Source: Irpex lacteus (taxonomy: Eukaryota; Basidiomycota; Agaricomycetes; Polyporales; Irpicaceae). From it: DNA of 64,000 nucleotides. Below, piece after piece: positions 19,693 to 30,866 of this stretch. The notes under the pieces were generated by a model. That model made no database searches. It was not told where the DNA came from and was given only the letters and a program-made list of their open reading frames with translations. The stretch's first letter is position 1, and each line of letters opens with the position of its first letter. The translations under genes and the position numbers were made by a program. The stretch lies in the NCBI GenBank assembly GCA_001986395.2, contig MQVO02000015.1, positions 248,001-312,000 of the forward strand, given 5' to 3'.

Positions 19693-20038
19693 TTAGATGT
19701 TAAGCTTGGTGCGCCTCCAGTGACGACGCTTGGCGTTGTACTACAGAGCAGAAAATACATGGAGTTAATAAAGCAGATTTTGAGATACGTTTTGCTTGGT
19801 ACGCACCTGGATCTTGGTGTCCGACTTCAAGCGGAACCACTGGGGGATAGGTCTACACATCCAGCCTCGTCAAAACCACGTCCTTCTCTACCAAAATGCG
19901 TCGCTACTCACCGGTTCTGGCGGGAAGCCTTAGCGAGGATGCGCTTCGTCCTGAAACTCTTTTGGGAAGGCTATAAATTCGGTATATATGCATTAGAACA
20001 ACATTCTGGCGCGGTCGACGAGCATAACGGCTCACCAT
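19693..20038 (-). CDS. RPL39: 60S ribosomal protein eL39, 51 aa, four exons
   Basis: Exons 20038-20036, 19970-19912, 19852-19807 and 19740-19693 give exactly 51 residues. They include SFRTKRILAKASRQNRP, IPQWFRLKSDTKIQ and YNAKRRHWRRTKLNI, an unmistakable eL39 that lines the ribosomal exit tunnel. Exon 1 is only the ATG codon, so translation initiates on a three-base coding exon, as in several fungal ribosomal-protein genes. It is divergently arranged with the FKBP gene, 235 bp apart. It is too small to appear as a single open frame. Confidence 0.96.
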
Positions 20039-20273
20039 CGTGCTTGATGTTGTCGGCGGCGGGGGTCGGTGGAAAGGTGTGAAAAATAAGGTTAAACAAG
20101 GTGTTAGGCTGTATAGTTCTGACTAAGCACCGGATAAGGGATGTTTGTCTCACGATCACGAGAAATGGTGATGAGCGCTCGTTAGGCGCACATGCGTGTC
20201 AGCGATCGTGTCAAAGCAGAAGCCAGTTCGTCGTGCCACGACCGCCAGCAGTCCACCTTGATTCCAAACGACC
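20039..20273. promoter_or_regulatory. Shared divergent promoter region of RPL39 and the FKBP gene
   Basis: Only 235 bp separate the two start codons on opposite strands, so both promoters must lie here. No individual element is assigned. Confidence 0.6.
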
Positions 20274-20915
20274 ATGCAGCTCTTCAGTCTTTTCTCCTTG
20301 TTCGCCTTTGCGCTGGTTGCTCTGGCCAAGGAGCCCCCGACTGAACTGCAGATTGATACGACTTACAAACCGGATGACTGCACCGTCACTGCAAAGACTG
20401 GAGACTCTATCAGGGTCCACTACGTGAGTAGCATATAAGAGACTTAGAAGGGTAGTGCTGAGCTCGCAACTTGGGTGCAGACTGGCACGTTGTTCTCGAA
20501 TGGCAACAAATTCGACTCTAGGTATGTGCATCATCATGGCGAACAAGACTAGAGTATTGTTGTGGCTCACCTTACTCCACAGTCGCGACCGTGGTCAACC
20601 ACTTCCATTGACACGTAAGTCGAGTGCGAGTTATACAGGATGCAGGTAGCCTAACCCTCCGTTAGTCGGCGTTGGTCAAGTTATCAAGGGTTGGGACCAA
20701 GGACTGCAGGGTATGTGTCTGAACGAGAAGCGTATCCTCACTATCCCAGCGGACCTCGCTTATGGTACGTCTCCGCATACACGAACATCTTCACGTAGTT
20801 TACCCTGTTGTCAGGTCCTCGCGGTTTCGGCAGTGTTATCCCAGCCAACTCTGCTCTCGTCTTCGACGTGGAGCTCGTTGGCCTCGACAGCAAGTCCGGG
20901 CACAAGGAGTTGTAA
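20274..20915 (+). CDS. FKBP2: ER FKBP-type peptidyl-prolyl isomerase, 140 aa, five exons
   Basis: Exons 20274-20423, 20481-20521, 20583-20614, 20666-20764 and 20815-20915 stay in frame. It starts with a signal peptide ([18 protein letters not shown]). The FKBP domain follows: [54 protein letters not shown] and [17 protein letters not shown], containing the usual aromatic pocket residues (Y, F, D, W, Y, F). The C-terminus SGHKEL resembles the HDEL/KDEL-class retrieval signals, placing it in the ER lumen. The size fits fungal FKBP2/Fpr2. It catalyses cis-trans proline isomerisation during protein folding. Confidence 0.95.
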
Positions 20916-21051
20916 GAAGCTCACCTGTCTCACACACAACCTGCAATGACATTCTGTACACTACGCGCCTTGCGCAGTCATTCGTGAATAGATAGTCCGA
21001 GCACATGATAGTAATACACACACGAATGAAACAACACCTGAGATGGGAGCA

Positions 21052-22611
21052 CTACTTTCCGCCTCCCTGCGTCTTCAAGTTCTCCTGCAAAAGCTGCTGG
21101 AACTCCTCCCTCAGAATCGCTTCCCTCCTTTCCCTCTCTTCCTGCTGCAGCTTCAAAATACCCCTCTTCTCCTCCGCACTAATAACCTGGTTCTCCTTCC
21201 GCATACGCACAGCGTTCATCCTCCTATGCCGACTACCGCTCATCACATACCCAACCTGCTCGAACCTCTCAATCTCGTCCGACGTAAGACCGATTTCACC
21301 ACGACGGGGAATACGCAAGTCTGTGCCGTCCTGAAGGAAAGCAGCCATGGCGCTACCCTCACCCCGCAGCAACGCACCACCGTACTGACGTTCGTCGATC
21401 CTCTTCTTGGACGACCCAGCAACAACAAGCGGCTTCGGCCCAACTGACTCATCGTCTGAGTCGTCATCTTCAGCACCAGCAGCTTTCTTGCTGGCAGGTA
21501 CAGGCGGCGGCGCCATCGAGCCGCTTCCGCTGTTGTTTTGAGTGGTTGTCGTAGTAGTAGTAGTAGCGAGGAAACCCGGTTTGACAGGCTTCTCCACCCA
21601 CTCGTCCTCGTCTTCGCTCGCGGGAGGCTGCTGCTCGGGACTCTTCGTGCGAGTCTTGCTGCGCCTGTCGCGGTACCGCTCTTCACCAACTGACCTGCTG
21701 CGTGTCCGACGGTGTCGTCGATGGCGGCGGTCACGCTCATCTTCATCGTCACTGTCCCGGCGTGCAGACTTCGACCGTGAACTTCTCTTCTTGCGCTCTC
21801 TGTCCCGCTCCTTTTCTTTCTTGGCCTTCTTACGCTCCTTGCGTTCGCGTCGGCGGCGTTCTTCTTCAGAGTCCGTGTCGGACGAAACTGACGAGTCTCG
21901 TCGCCTCTTCTTTGACTTTTTGTGCTTGCGACCGTCCGGGCTGAGTGATCTATATCGCGTCTTAGTCTTTAGACAAAGAATATCTGTGATGGGGCACGTA
22001 CCGAGTTGGTGCTTTAGGTGACGGAGGCCAGACGCTGACAGTACTCTTCTCTCTCTGCTCCCTTCGACTGCAGATAATCATAATGAGTCGTAGCCAGGAG
22101 CCTAAGTAAACCCTACATACCTATTCAGCCAATCAGAACCGCCGCCGCCACCACCACCACCACCACCATAGGCACCAGGAGGAGGTCCACCCCGCCTGCT
22201 AGGATACATATTCTCCTGCTGTCTCCACGGCGCAGGAGCGTCCTGCTGTTCATACGACGGAGAAGGCCTCCTATACTCCGAATACTCAGGACTAGCCCTC
22301 CGCTCCCTCCCCTTCGTGTTCCTCTCCTCCCTCTCCCTATCTCTCTGCCTATCCAAGCTGCGGCTCCGCTCTTTCCTCTCGCCCCTACGCTCTCCCTCGA
22401 AATAATCATCCGCACGCGCCCTATGCTGTCTTCGATCACCGTCTCTGTCGTCTCCCCTTCTGTCATCTCTGCGTTCTCTGCGGTCTCCGTCCCTGCGACT
22501 TGGTGAGCGTTCGTACCGGCCTGAGTCTTTTGGAGAGGGCGACCGACCGCGCTGGCGGCCGTTCTGGTCGAGTGGGACTAGGCCCATGCGCGAGGGGTGT
22601 ATCGTTGCCAT
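21052..22611 (-). CDS. NKAP-family (UPF0396) RNA-processing/transcription regulator, 484 aa, three exons
   Basis: Exons are 22611-22121, 22067-22002 and 21949-21052. The N-terminal third is Arg/Ser/Glu/Asp-rich (RS-like, with a poly-Gly run near 22140-22180). Exon 2 encodes SVWPPSPKAP, a conserved NKAP element. The C-terminal 100 residues (PRRGEIGLTSDEIERFEQVGYVMSGSRHRRMNAVRMRKENQV) are the diagnostic NKAP C-terminal domain, followed by a Glu/Arg-rich helix. In animals NKAP acts in the nucleus in transcription repression and splicing; a similar role here is inference. I used the ATG at 22609-22611, since an upstream TTG is unlikely. Confidence 0.92.
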
Positions 22612-22936
22612 CAACAAGTTGCTCAGTATTATGGAATCAGACGTTAGGGATTCCTAGAAATACGATGCGAGTGAAGGATGCAGAGAGCGAGCCACAGTGG
22701 CGATTTGGCGCACGATGTGCTAAATGAGTAGGCACGTAGACCGTGGGAACCCTCGCACATCGACTCCGAGGCTGCACTTGAACTTTTGGTCTTCTTCCTC
22801 AAGCTCCCCATACATATACACAAACACTTCCCCATTAAAACATGGCTGTTAACGTGGTATCTAACGCTGACATTCACTTCATGCATTGTCTCTCAATTCC
22901 GACTCCCATTATCCTAGCTTCAAGTCGAGCCTCGCC

Positions 22937-23312
22937 ATGTCTCTGCCGACTTCCTCTCATCTGGCCTCCGACTTCATGAACAAGATCGATTGTGACCGCG
23001 ACTATAATGTGTTCACAACTGAGTTGATTTGTACACGTTACCAGACGACGTCTTTCTTCATGTTATCAGTTATCTACCCGTGAAAAGCATCGCCACGTTA
23101 AGAAAGGTGTGTTGATTGGACTACTTCATGATTTGGTTGATTTATCGTTTTATGCTTCTAGACGTCGAAGAGGCGAAGAGGTTGTCCCATCTCACCGAGG
23201 CACGCTGTGTGTGGGTCGGCGCGGTTAAATGCGACCTCATTGACGCTACTGTATGGGCCGTCTCATCGTTGGCGACAGATTTGGGAAGATAAGAGTGCTG
23301 AACTTCGTGTAG
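22937..23312 (+). pseudogene. F-box paralogue remnant with large internal deletion
   Basis: The ATG at 22937 and following bases match the start of the gene at 23790 (MSLPTSSHLASDFM against MSLSTLSQLASDLM). An F-box core follows (LYTLPDDVFLHVISYLPVKSIATLRK), but in a frame shifted relative to the ATG. After the usual first intron, the copy of exon 2 reads as far as the equivalent of DVIDR. It then jumps straight to the last 60 bases of the gene (GTATGGGCCGTCTC ... GTGCTGAACTTCGTGTAG). About 1.3 kb is missing. The 5' flanks also share similarity, so the promoter was duplicated with the gene. Confidence 0.8.
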
Positions 23313-23789
23313 ACCGCACTCATTCTTGTTAGTGAATCGCGTTTCCTTTAGGATACTTGATACTTCACCCCGTGAGTTGACATATGCCGTCACTTGTACT
23401 TGAATATTGAATTCTCACCCACTTCTATTAGTTTGATTTAGATCTCGTAAGCTTTCTCGTTGTCATGTTTCTATGGATTACAGAACCGAATGGCATAGAC
23501 CCAAAAGGAAACATGGCACGAGTCAAAGATATCGAAAACGAGCCAGAACGGTGAGCCGAAAGCCCAATGTGCCTAAACTCCCTTCTTGTGCACGTGGGCG
23601 GTGAGAGAACTTACGCCACAACCTGACCTCGGGTCCTCGAATCGAAGCCGCCTTCTAGTTCCATATACGCAAGCACTTGCCCTTCTCATATCGGAAGATG
23701 GCTTGCAGCGTACTATTTAACCTTGGGGCCATGGGCTCCTCTCAACCCCAACCCCAAACTCCCACCATCTTCGGTTGTCAACTACCACC
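23313..23789. other. Intergenic; upstream region duplicated from the paralogue
   Basis: About 480 bp. The part at 23670-23705 (catatacgcaagcacttgcc) resembles 22812-22832, the matching position upstream of the pseudogene. Confidence 0.5.
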
Positions 23790-25572
23790 ATGTCTCTCTC
23801 GACGCTCTCTCAGCTCGCCTCTGACTTGATGAGCACCCTCAAGCTCGACTGTGACAACTCTGACGTGTCTGACAACAAAGTCGACTTGTATACGCTCCCA
23901 GACGAAGTTCTTCTGCATATCATTAGCCATGTTCCCGTGAAAGGCGTTGTTACGCTTAGAAAGGTGCGCCCGCGTATTTGTTTGCTAGTTCGGTTAACTT
24001 ATTGCTCTTAGACGTCTAAGAGGCTCTATGGCCTCACCAATACGCGCAGTGTCTGGCGTGACGCCGTCAAACGCGACGTCATTGACCGGGGCCTGCCTAT
24101 GGCAGCCGCCCATGTCGACGGCGGGGTCGATGCGTTGTCGGCCCAAGAACTTGAATCATACGCAGTATCCGTCGCACAGTTCAACGAGAGCTGGTACTCC
24201 GCTACACCTCAGCTTCGCACAGACGTCATGTTCAAGGCTTTCATGTGGCACTACCCCGGCCAGCACAGCGATATACGGGAAGTCTTTTTCAAGGGAAGTA
24301 GCGGGGAGTTTCTCATTGTCATATCCGGGGACACTACCGTGGTCTGGGAGGTTCCCTTCAATGGGGCACGTCCGTGTCGTAAAGTTACAAACTTCACACT
24401 TGGAGGCGGAGTGCGAGACGTCGTTGTCAATGATGACCCAAACCATATCAACGCGCTCGCGTGGATGTGCGCCACTCTTTGGAATTCCACGTACGTTGTA
24501 CGCCTTACTTGTAGTTCCTTTCTTTCTTCAATAACTGACATTGATGTTCAGGCCTCGAGTTGCGCACGCATCAGTCGTGGCCTTAGACACATCCCGAGGA
24601 CGCCTGTATCCCAATGGGGCTCTAGAAGTACCACCTGAATATCGCATCTATGCGATGTACGGAGATTTCGTGATATTTGGCAGTCCCACTGGTGTTATAG
24701 TGTGGAACGCTAGTGGCCCATACCTCCATTGGTTCACGGAGCTACAGAACCACCTATTTACCGTGAGTTGGTGCTCATATCAAGTATATTTCCTGCCGCT
24801 CATCTATCGATGGTCCTAGGATGAGGACGAAGTGGTTGCCATCAAAAGAGTCGGAGACTACATCATCGTCGTAAGAACCAAGCATGTCGAAATCTACAAC
24901 GTTCCCGTTTGGTCTGCTAGGGGGCAGAGGTTCTCCGACCTGGGATGCATTGTGGATGTATTCGATATAACTTCAGGGACCGCACGAGAGGCCGTTATCA
25001 CAGTCCGTCCCAGTGCCAAAAATGATACGCACTCCTCCACGGCCTCCTCCACGCCTCCTCCGGTCACTATTTTACTATTACAAACCAACAACACTCTGAC
25101 CCAGTTTGACTTGGTCCCAAGAGCACACGACAACTCCGTCAACCCATACCATATGTCGAGAGAACCCACTCGTGTGTTCCAAGTCTCACCGTTCGCTTGT
25201 CAGTTGAAAGTCTCCTCCAACGGAAAAGGGACATGGATACAGCCGCAGATGCAGACAGGCCGCGACGGAGAGTATTCGGTTCAGCGTGTCGGTGTCGTAG
25301 GATTTGACATCTACCCTCCCTTCCGCGACCTCCCACCTAACCCTGCTACTCCGAACCACTGCGAAATCTCGTTGTTGAGGGATAATCCCAGCCTTGGAGG
25401 AAGCGGCTCGGACGTGCGTGTCTGCCAGGGTCATCTCTACACTCATCGGTACGACGTGGATGACGCTGCTGACGATAACTCTGGTGTCACCACCGTTGCT
25501 CTCGATGATACTGTAGGCCGTCTCGTGGTTGGCTACCTGTCTGGGAATATTCGGGTGTTGAACTTCGTGTAG
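23790..25572 (+). CDS. F-box protein, 538 aa, four exons
   Basis: Exons 23790-23963, 24012-24490, 24552-24762 and 24820-25572. The F-box spans the end of exon 1 and start of exon 2 (LYTLPDEVLLHIISHVPVKGVVTLRK|TSKRLYGLTNTRSVWRDAV). This motif binds Skp1 in SCF ubiquitin ligases. The rest consists of repeated beta-rich units (for example DTTVVWEVPFNG, GDFVIFGSPTGVIVWN, GDYIIVVRTKHVEIYN and GRLVVGYLSGNIRVLNFV), suggesting a WD40-like propeller for substrate recognition. It is a close paralogue of the gene at 25971: same intron positions, and exon 3 is 211 nt in both. The substrate is unknown. Confidence 0.85.
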
Positions 25573-25970
25573 ACCTCCTCTTACTTCCTGTATCTTGCTT
25601 ATTGTAAGTCGATATATGTTGCTTGAATCTCTGCACAGTCTTTGTTGCTCCGTACTCACTCCTTTTCTTGCGGTGACGTTAAGTTGTCTTTTTGTTTGCT
25701 CACGAAGACTGCGTAAACACGAGTATAGAGCCTTCGTCTCGAGGCCTGCGCATCGAGTAGTGACGTAGCGCTGAATGTCTACTTTATATTCGCGTGGCTC
25801 GTGGGAAATTAGACGCATTTCGTATCATGGCCATTAAGATTACCTTTTTTGGACCCCCTTATACTTTGCCCATTGCGGCTGGCCGTTGTATTTGGTTTGT
25901 GCCTCATGGGTTGCCTCTCACCCTCTCCTCACACTCTCGCAGAGAGTCGTTTCCTGCTTTGACATTGACA

Positions 25971-27733
25971 ATGTCCTCTCACACGACGACCGACGCGATA
26001 CGCGCTGTTCAGCTGAGCGCGTCTGGCAAGGTCAAAGCCGACATATACTCGTTGCCGGATGACATCCTCCTCCTCATTATCAGCTACATCTCTGTGAAAG
26101 ACATCATCACGCTCAGAAAGGTACGCACACGCATTGACCTAACCTTTCCATTGATAGCTCACTGCAATGTTGTTGCCAGACGACGAAAAAGCTTTACAAA
26201 CTCACCAAGCTACGCTGGGTCTGGTCCGACGCAATCAAGCGACATGTCATCGACAAAGGCCTGCTCATCCCGGCTGCTCAAAGTGAGAGCGGTGTGAAGG
26301 CACTTTCGGCGCAGGCCCTCGAGGCGCGTGCGGTCCATGCGGCAAAATTTAATGACAACTGGTACTCTGCGCAGCCAAAGCCTCGTGCGGCCATCGAGTT
26401 CAGCGTGTCCACTATGAACGCTGAAGGCAACCCTACCGCTGTGACGGAGATCATCTTCCTCAAAGGACGATGTGGGGAGTTCATCGTAGTCTGGGCAGGC
26501 GATACCATTGAGGTTTGGGAGGTTCCGTTGGACGGTTCGGGTGCATATTGTATTGCAACATGGACACACCAGGGCGGGATTCGTCAAGTCATTGTCAACG
26601 ACGACCCGAAGCATGCCACCGAAATTGCGTACCTTGGCGATGATCCTGCAGAGTATGTTATCCGTTTCTGCTGCCTTGCATAAACTTACATGTGCTTTGT
26701 TCAGACCGGAGAACGCGTACATATGGGTAATGGCCCTGGATACGTTCCATGGGAAATTACAACCACGAGCGACCATGCGTGGGCTGCGAGAGCATATATC
26801 GCGCATTCATGCGATGTATGGAGACTTCATCGTGATGGGTGATCCACTCCTGGTGTGGAACACCGCGGGTCCACAAAGCTCGTCGCTTACGAGGTTGCGA
26901 AACGAGGCTCGTGTTGTAAGTCTTCTAATATATATCGGCGATGAGCAGAATTCTGATGGTTTACCAAGGATATGGATGAAGTACTTGCCGTCAGGAAGGT
27001 TGTCGACAACTTCATCGTAGTGAGGGGCAAGTGCATAGAAGTGTACAAGGCTCCCGTTTGGTCAGCCGAGGAGAAGAAATATTCTTCACAGGGATACATT
27101 ACTGCTGCGCTGGCCATGGATGCTGGATTCTCACGAGAGGCCGTCATCGTCGTCCGCCCGTGCACAGAAGAGTCAGAGCCGTCTTCTTCAGCCTCTTCGT
27201 CGAACCTGGAACCTATCCCTCCTCCTGTCACGATTCTCCTCGCTCAAAATGCATATACCCTAATGCAGCTTGACCTGCTTCCCAGGAGGTCATCCCACAA
27301 GGGTTCGGTTGCGTCGTACGAGATGCCAAGAGCACCTACTCGCGTGTTCCAGGTTGCTCCTTCGACCTGTCAGTTGAAGGTGTCCTCTGGCGGGAAAGGC
27401 ATCTGGATGCAGACTCACAACATCACTAATCGTCACGCCAAGCACCCCGCCCGGTGCATCATGGGCTTCAACGTCTGTGCCCCTGTACCGGACTCCGAGC
27501 CCATCTCGTTGAAGCCGAATCATTGCGAGGTGTCTCTGTTATTGGACAAACCGACGCCTGAGGGAGGCAGCGACGTGCATATTTGCCAGAGTCAGCTTTA
27601 TGCCCGCCGATGCGACATGGGAGAGATCCTGCGGAAGAAGTATTGCGTTGTAGCTGCCGATCTTGAGGACTCTGTGGGTCGCATCGCAGTTGGGGATCGC
27701 CGCGGGAAGATCGAAGTGTTGAACTTTGCGTAG
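25971..27733 (+). CDS. F-box protein, 532 aa, four exons (tandem paralogue)
   Basis: Exons 25971-26120, 26180-26652, 26705-26915 and 26969-27733. F-box: IYSLPDDILLLIISYISVKDIITLRK|TTKKLYKLTKLRWVWSDAI. Downstream beta-rich units parallel those of the preceding gene (DTIEVWEVPLDG, GDFIVMGDPLLVWN, DNFIVVRGKCIEVYKAPVWS, GRIAVGDRRGKIEVLNFA). It is probably an SCF substrate receptor with a propeller domain. The shared exon layout shows it arose by tandem duplication with 23790-25572 and the remnant at 22937. Confidence 0.85.
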
Positions 27734-28172
27734 GCAGTCCCTCGGTTTATTTATTCATTCGTTCAGCTTCATGATTCATCTTTGGATGTGTTTTCTATGT
27801 TCACATTATCCTTGTAGCAGTAGTTATGCCGTTACCTCAGGCCTGTATGGGTTATTGATTTCTTGTAGCGATAAGTCTTCGATTCTTGTGTTTTTTCGTA
27901 GTCTCGACGTAGGGGTACCAGCTTGAATGAGATTATCATCCTCACCCTCATTGCTGCCTATATATACGAGATCTGCTGCTCAATTGTTTCTGTTTCTGGA
28001 TGGCAATGACAATAACTTACGAGCGCCTGCTGACTACCCTGAGCAGCGTCACCGCGTCTATCGACTTTCGCACGCACCTCTGACCTCAACTTACTCGACT
28101 TGTGCAGACGAATATCCTCGACATTATCCTCGACGACGACGACGGCCCTTTGTTGGCAGCGCATGCATAGAC

Positions 28173-30122
28173 ATGGACAATCTCGTCGCCATTGGCGCAG
28201 GCCTCGGCCTCCGCGCGCTCGTTGATGCTCTCGCGCACGAAACAATCCAAGCCACTGCTCTGGTTGGACTTTGGGAGGGGGTCGTCCTAAATCACTTCCT
28301 AGGCAAATTCCCCTCGTCAATCGACCCTTACCTCGGCCTTGGCTTCAGATTATTTATTGACTTTCTGTTCACCACAAGTCTCACAAGAATGCTCATCGTC
28401 CTCCTATGGACGGGCCTCGGAATGCTGCTAGCAGACGTCGCGGTGCAATTATCTTCGGACAGACGGTTCAGGAGGTTATGGAGACGAATAACACGTAGGT
28501 GGTCACTATCCTCATATCGCTCGTCGCGGCGTAGACACGCCCCCTCGCGCTCTACCCGTGTACGGTTCTTCGAGATACCAGGTTTATCCTCGACTGCAGG
28601 TTCACGATCAACTGTGGCTCTTGCCCCCGGACAGTCCATTCGTCCAACGACGACTCCCGTACCTGGTCAGTTTGACCAGTGGTCGGTCACCTCTGGACCA
28701 GTCTCTGCGTCATATGCGCAAGGCCTCGGACTATCAACGAGTACTTCGGATTCTAGGTCTACGTCGCGAGTATCTCGTACTCCAACGGAAGCGGACAATT
28801 ACAGTTTACCTAGTTTGCCGCCTCGTCCACGAACACCCTCTGAGCTGGAGTATTTAACTCTTCCCGTAATACCGGACTCAACAGAGCCAAGTCCGTCGGC
28901 ACCTGTGGCTGGCCCGTCAACAAGTCGCCCTAGAGTCAATGTTGACGTCGACGCCCATCTTCGCGATGCTACACCACAAAATTCACGCGTAGAGAAGATT
29001 GACAGGTCATCCAAAGGTAAAGCTGCTGAAAAGTATGACGCAGACGACAAACCCGCCATAAACTCCGGCCTTACGACTCCTACGAGCAATCCCCGCTCAC
29101 TGGGCCAACTAGACGAGGAAGACCGTCCTCGCGTTCACTCGGGCCTCACTACCCCCGAACACCTCCACGCCAATCTCAAGATGCCCGAACCAGAGATACC
29201 TCCTGCGCCTCCGTCGAAGACGCCTATCAAGCAACCTCCTCCCCCATCAGCGGCACCAGTACGCCTGACGATTGCTGCACCTTCACCTACCGTGACCATG
29301 CCTCAACCACAGCTTACACCGATGGCTATACCCCCTGTGTCGGAGATACCCAACATACCCACCCCGGACGACCGTCCAGGTCCAGAGGACCGCACGCCTC
29401 CGCCGTCGTTCCAAGAAGCCATGAAAGCACCTAGTATAGCAGACGATGTCAGTTCTGTTGGGGAGAGTGTCATCGCCGGGAAGAAGAATGTTATCATCGC
29501 GAAGGCGGATGAGTTGAGAAAGCTGGCGAAGGATGCTGAGGCTGAACGAGATCGGTTGAGGAGCGAGCTGAGGAAGGCGGAGAGGGAGAAGAGGACGTTG
29601 GATGTTATTTGTTTGCAGGTCGAGCTTGAGGAGGCGCAAGAGAACATCGACAATCTGCACGCTAAAGCCGCGAGACGGTATTACAAAGGCAAGTGAATGG
29701 ACAACGAAGCTTGAATTGATATCTTGCTCACATTGCGTCTTGTTTCTTAGCGCATAATATGAACCCCGCGCCACAGGAAATCGACGTCCACCGGCTGAGC
29801 TCGGAGGAGGCATTCTTACAGGTGAAGAAGGCCATTCGCGATGCTCGAGGGTTTGGTGCTCCTCAGTTGCGCATCATCGTCGGCAAGGGCAATCATTCCA
29901 AGAACAACGTTCCAGTGCTCAAACCCGCTATTATGAGCGAATTGCAGAAGTACGTCACACGTTTTCAGTTTTTCTGTGCTCTTCCAGTGCCAACACTTAT
30001 CCGACACTTGTGGTCATAGGTTGTACATCCCCGTAGAACCAGACCCGAAGAACGCAGGTGTGCTCGTCGTCAAGTTGCCCGCGGGGAAATTCTCCTCGGG
30101 TGCTCCTGCTGCTACTTCATGA
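28173..30122 (+). CDS. Membrane-associated Smr-domain protein, 605 aa, three exons
   Basis: Exons 28173-29688, 29751-29949 and 30020-30122. The N-terminal about 95 residues are hydrophobic (IDFLFTTSLTRMLIVLLW) and may anchor the protein. A long Pro/Ser/Thr-rich linker follows, then a DUF1771-type helical hairpin (DELRKLAKDAEAERDRLR ... LHAKAARRYYK). Exon 2 starts the Smr domain (EIDVHRLSSEEAFLQVKKAI ... LRIIVGKGNHSKNN), which continues as ELQKLYIPVEPDPKNAGVLVV. Smr domains bind or nick nucleic acids, often in mRNA surveillance. Intron 1 has a GC donor (AG|GCAAGT). The frame is open upstream to 27927, so an earlier start is possible; I prefer the ATG at 28173. Confidence 0.82.
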
Positions 30123-30866
30123 TCACGATCTTGTTTCTCTTTCTACATCAACGAATTTTTGGTTGGATCTCTGTTCACGATTTGCTATGTATCTGGGACA
30201 CAAGTTGTACTATTCCTCGTTATTCATCTTTCGCAGTGCTTTTCTGTTGTACCGGTCTATTCGCATATTACTACTATGCTATTCTTTTACGCAAGTCTGA
30301 TTCAGCAAGAAATTTTTGTCAAGATGTTTGCGAGATAGAGCGTAACAAGGTAATCCTTTGTAGGTATGTACAAGAGTGGCCCTCGCTACGCTCTGGGTTG
30401 TCCAGGGGAGCGAGGGTGCTAGAATCAACGAATGCAAGAGGAAAGTGGACCATAGTGCACTCTGGGATCTGAGTCCAGTATTGAGTCTTTACTTAGTAAT
30501 GTGAGGTACGAGTATAGAGGCTGGTTCACGAGCCTAGGAAAAGAAGGCAATCATTGCCATGGTTAGAAGAAGGGAACAAGGCCTTGAATGGATAGGATCG
30601 CCGGTGAGCAATTAGTCGATAGGGTATACGTATACAACAATGATACGGTGCATGCTCTATATGTAAATAAACATAATAATGACAAGGACATGCGAAAATG
30701 CAAGAAAACGATAGCAGGAAGAGGATAGAACAGAAGACGTATGCACAAGGAACAGACTATGTTCTCTACGCAAAGCGAGCCACGACAAAGGAAATAGCGT
30801 ACGTACTATTTCACAGCAAACATCACCAATCCGTGGAAAAAAAAACAGGCCACACGGATGAAAGGC
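30123..30866. other. Intergenic between convergent genes
   Basis: About 740 bp between two stop codons on opposite strands. Presumed 3' untranslated regions; no RNA gene seen. Confidence 0.5.

Noticed and set aside
27927..28172. N-terminal extension of the Smr protein
   Set aside because: In frame with the gene but Arg/Pro-rich without features. The ATG at 28173 begins the hydrophobic segment.
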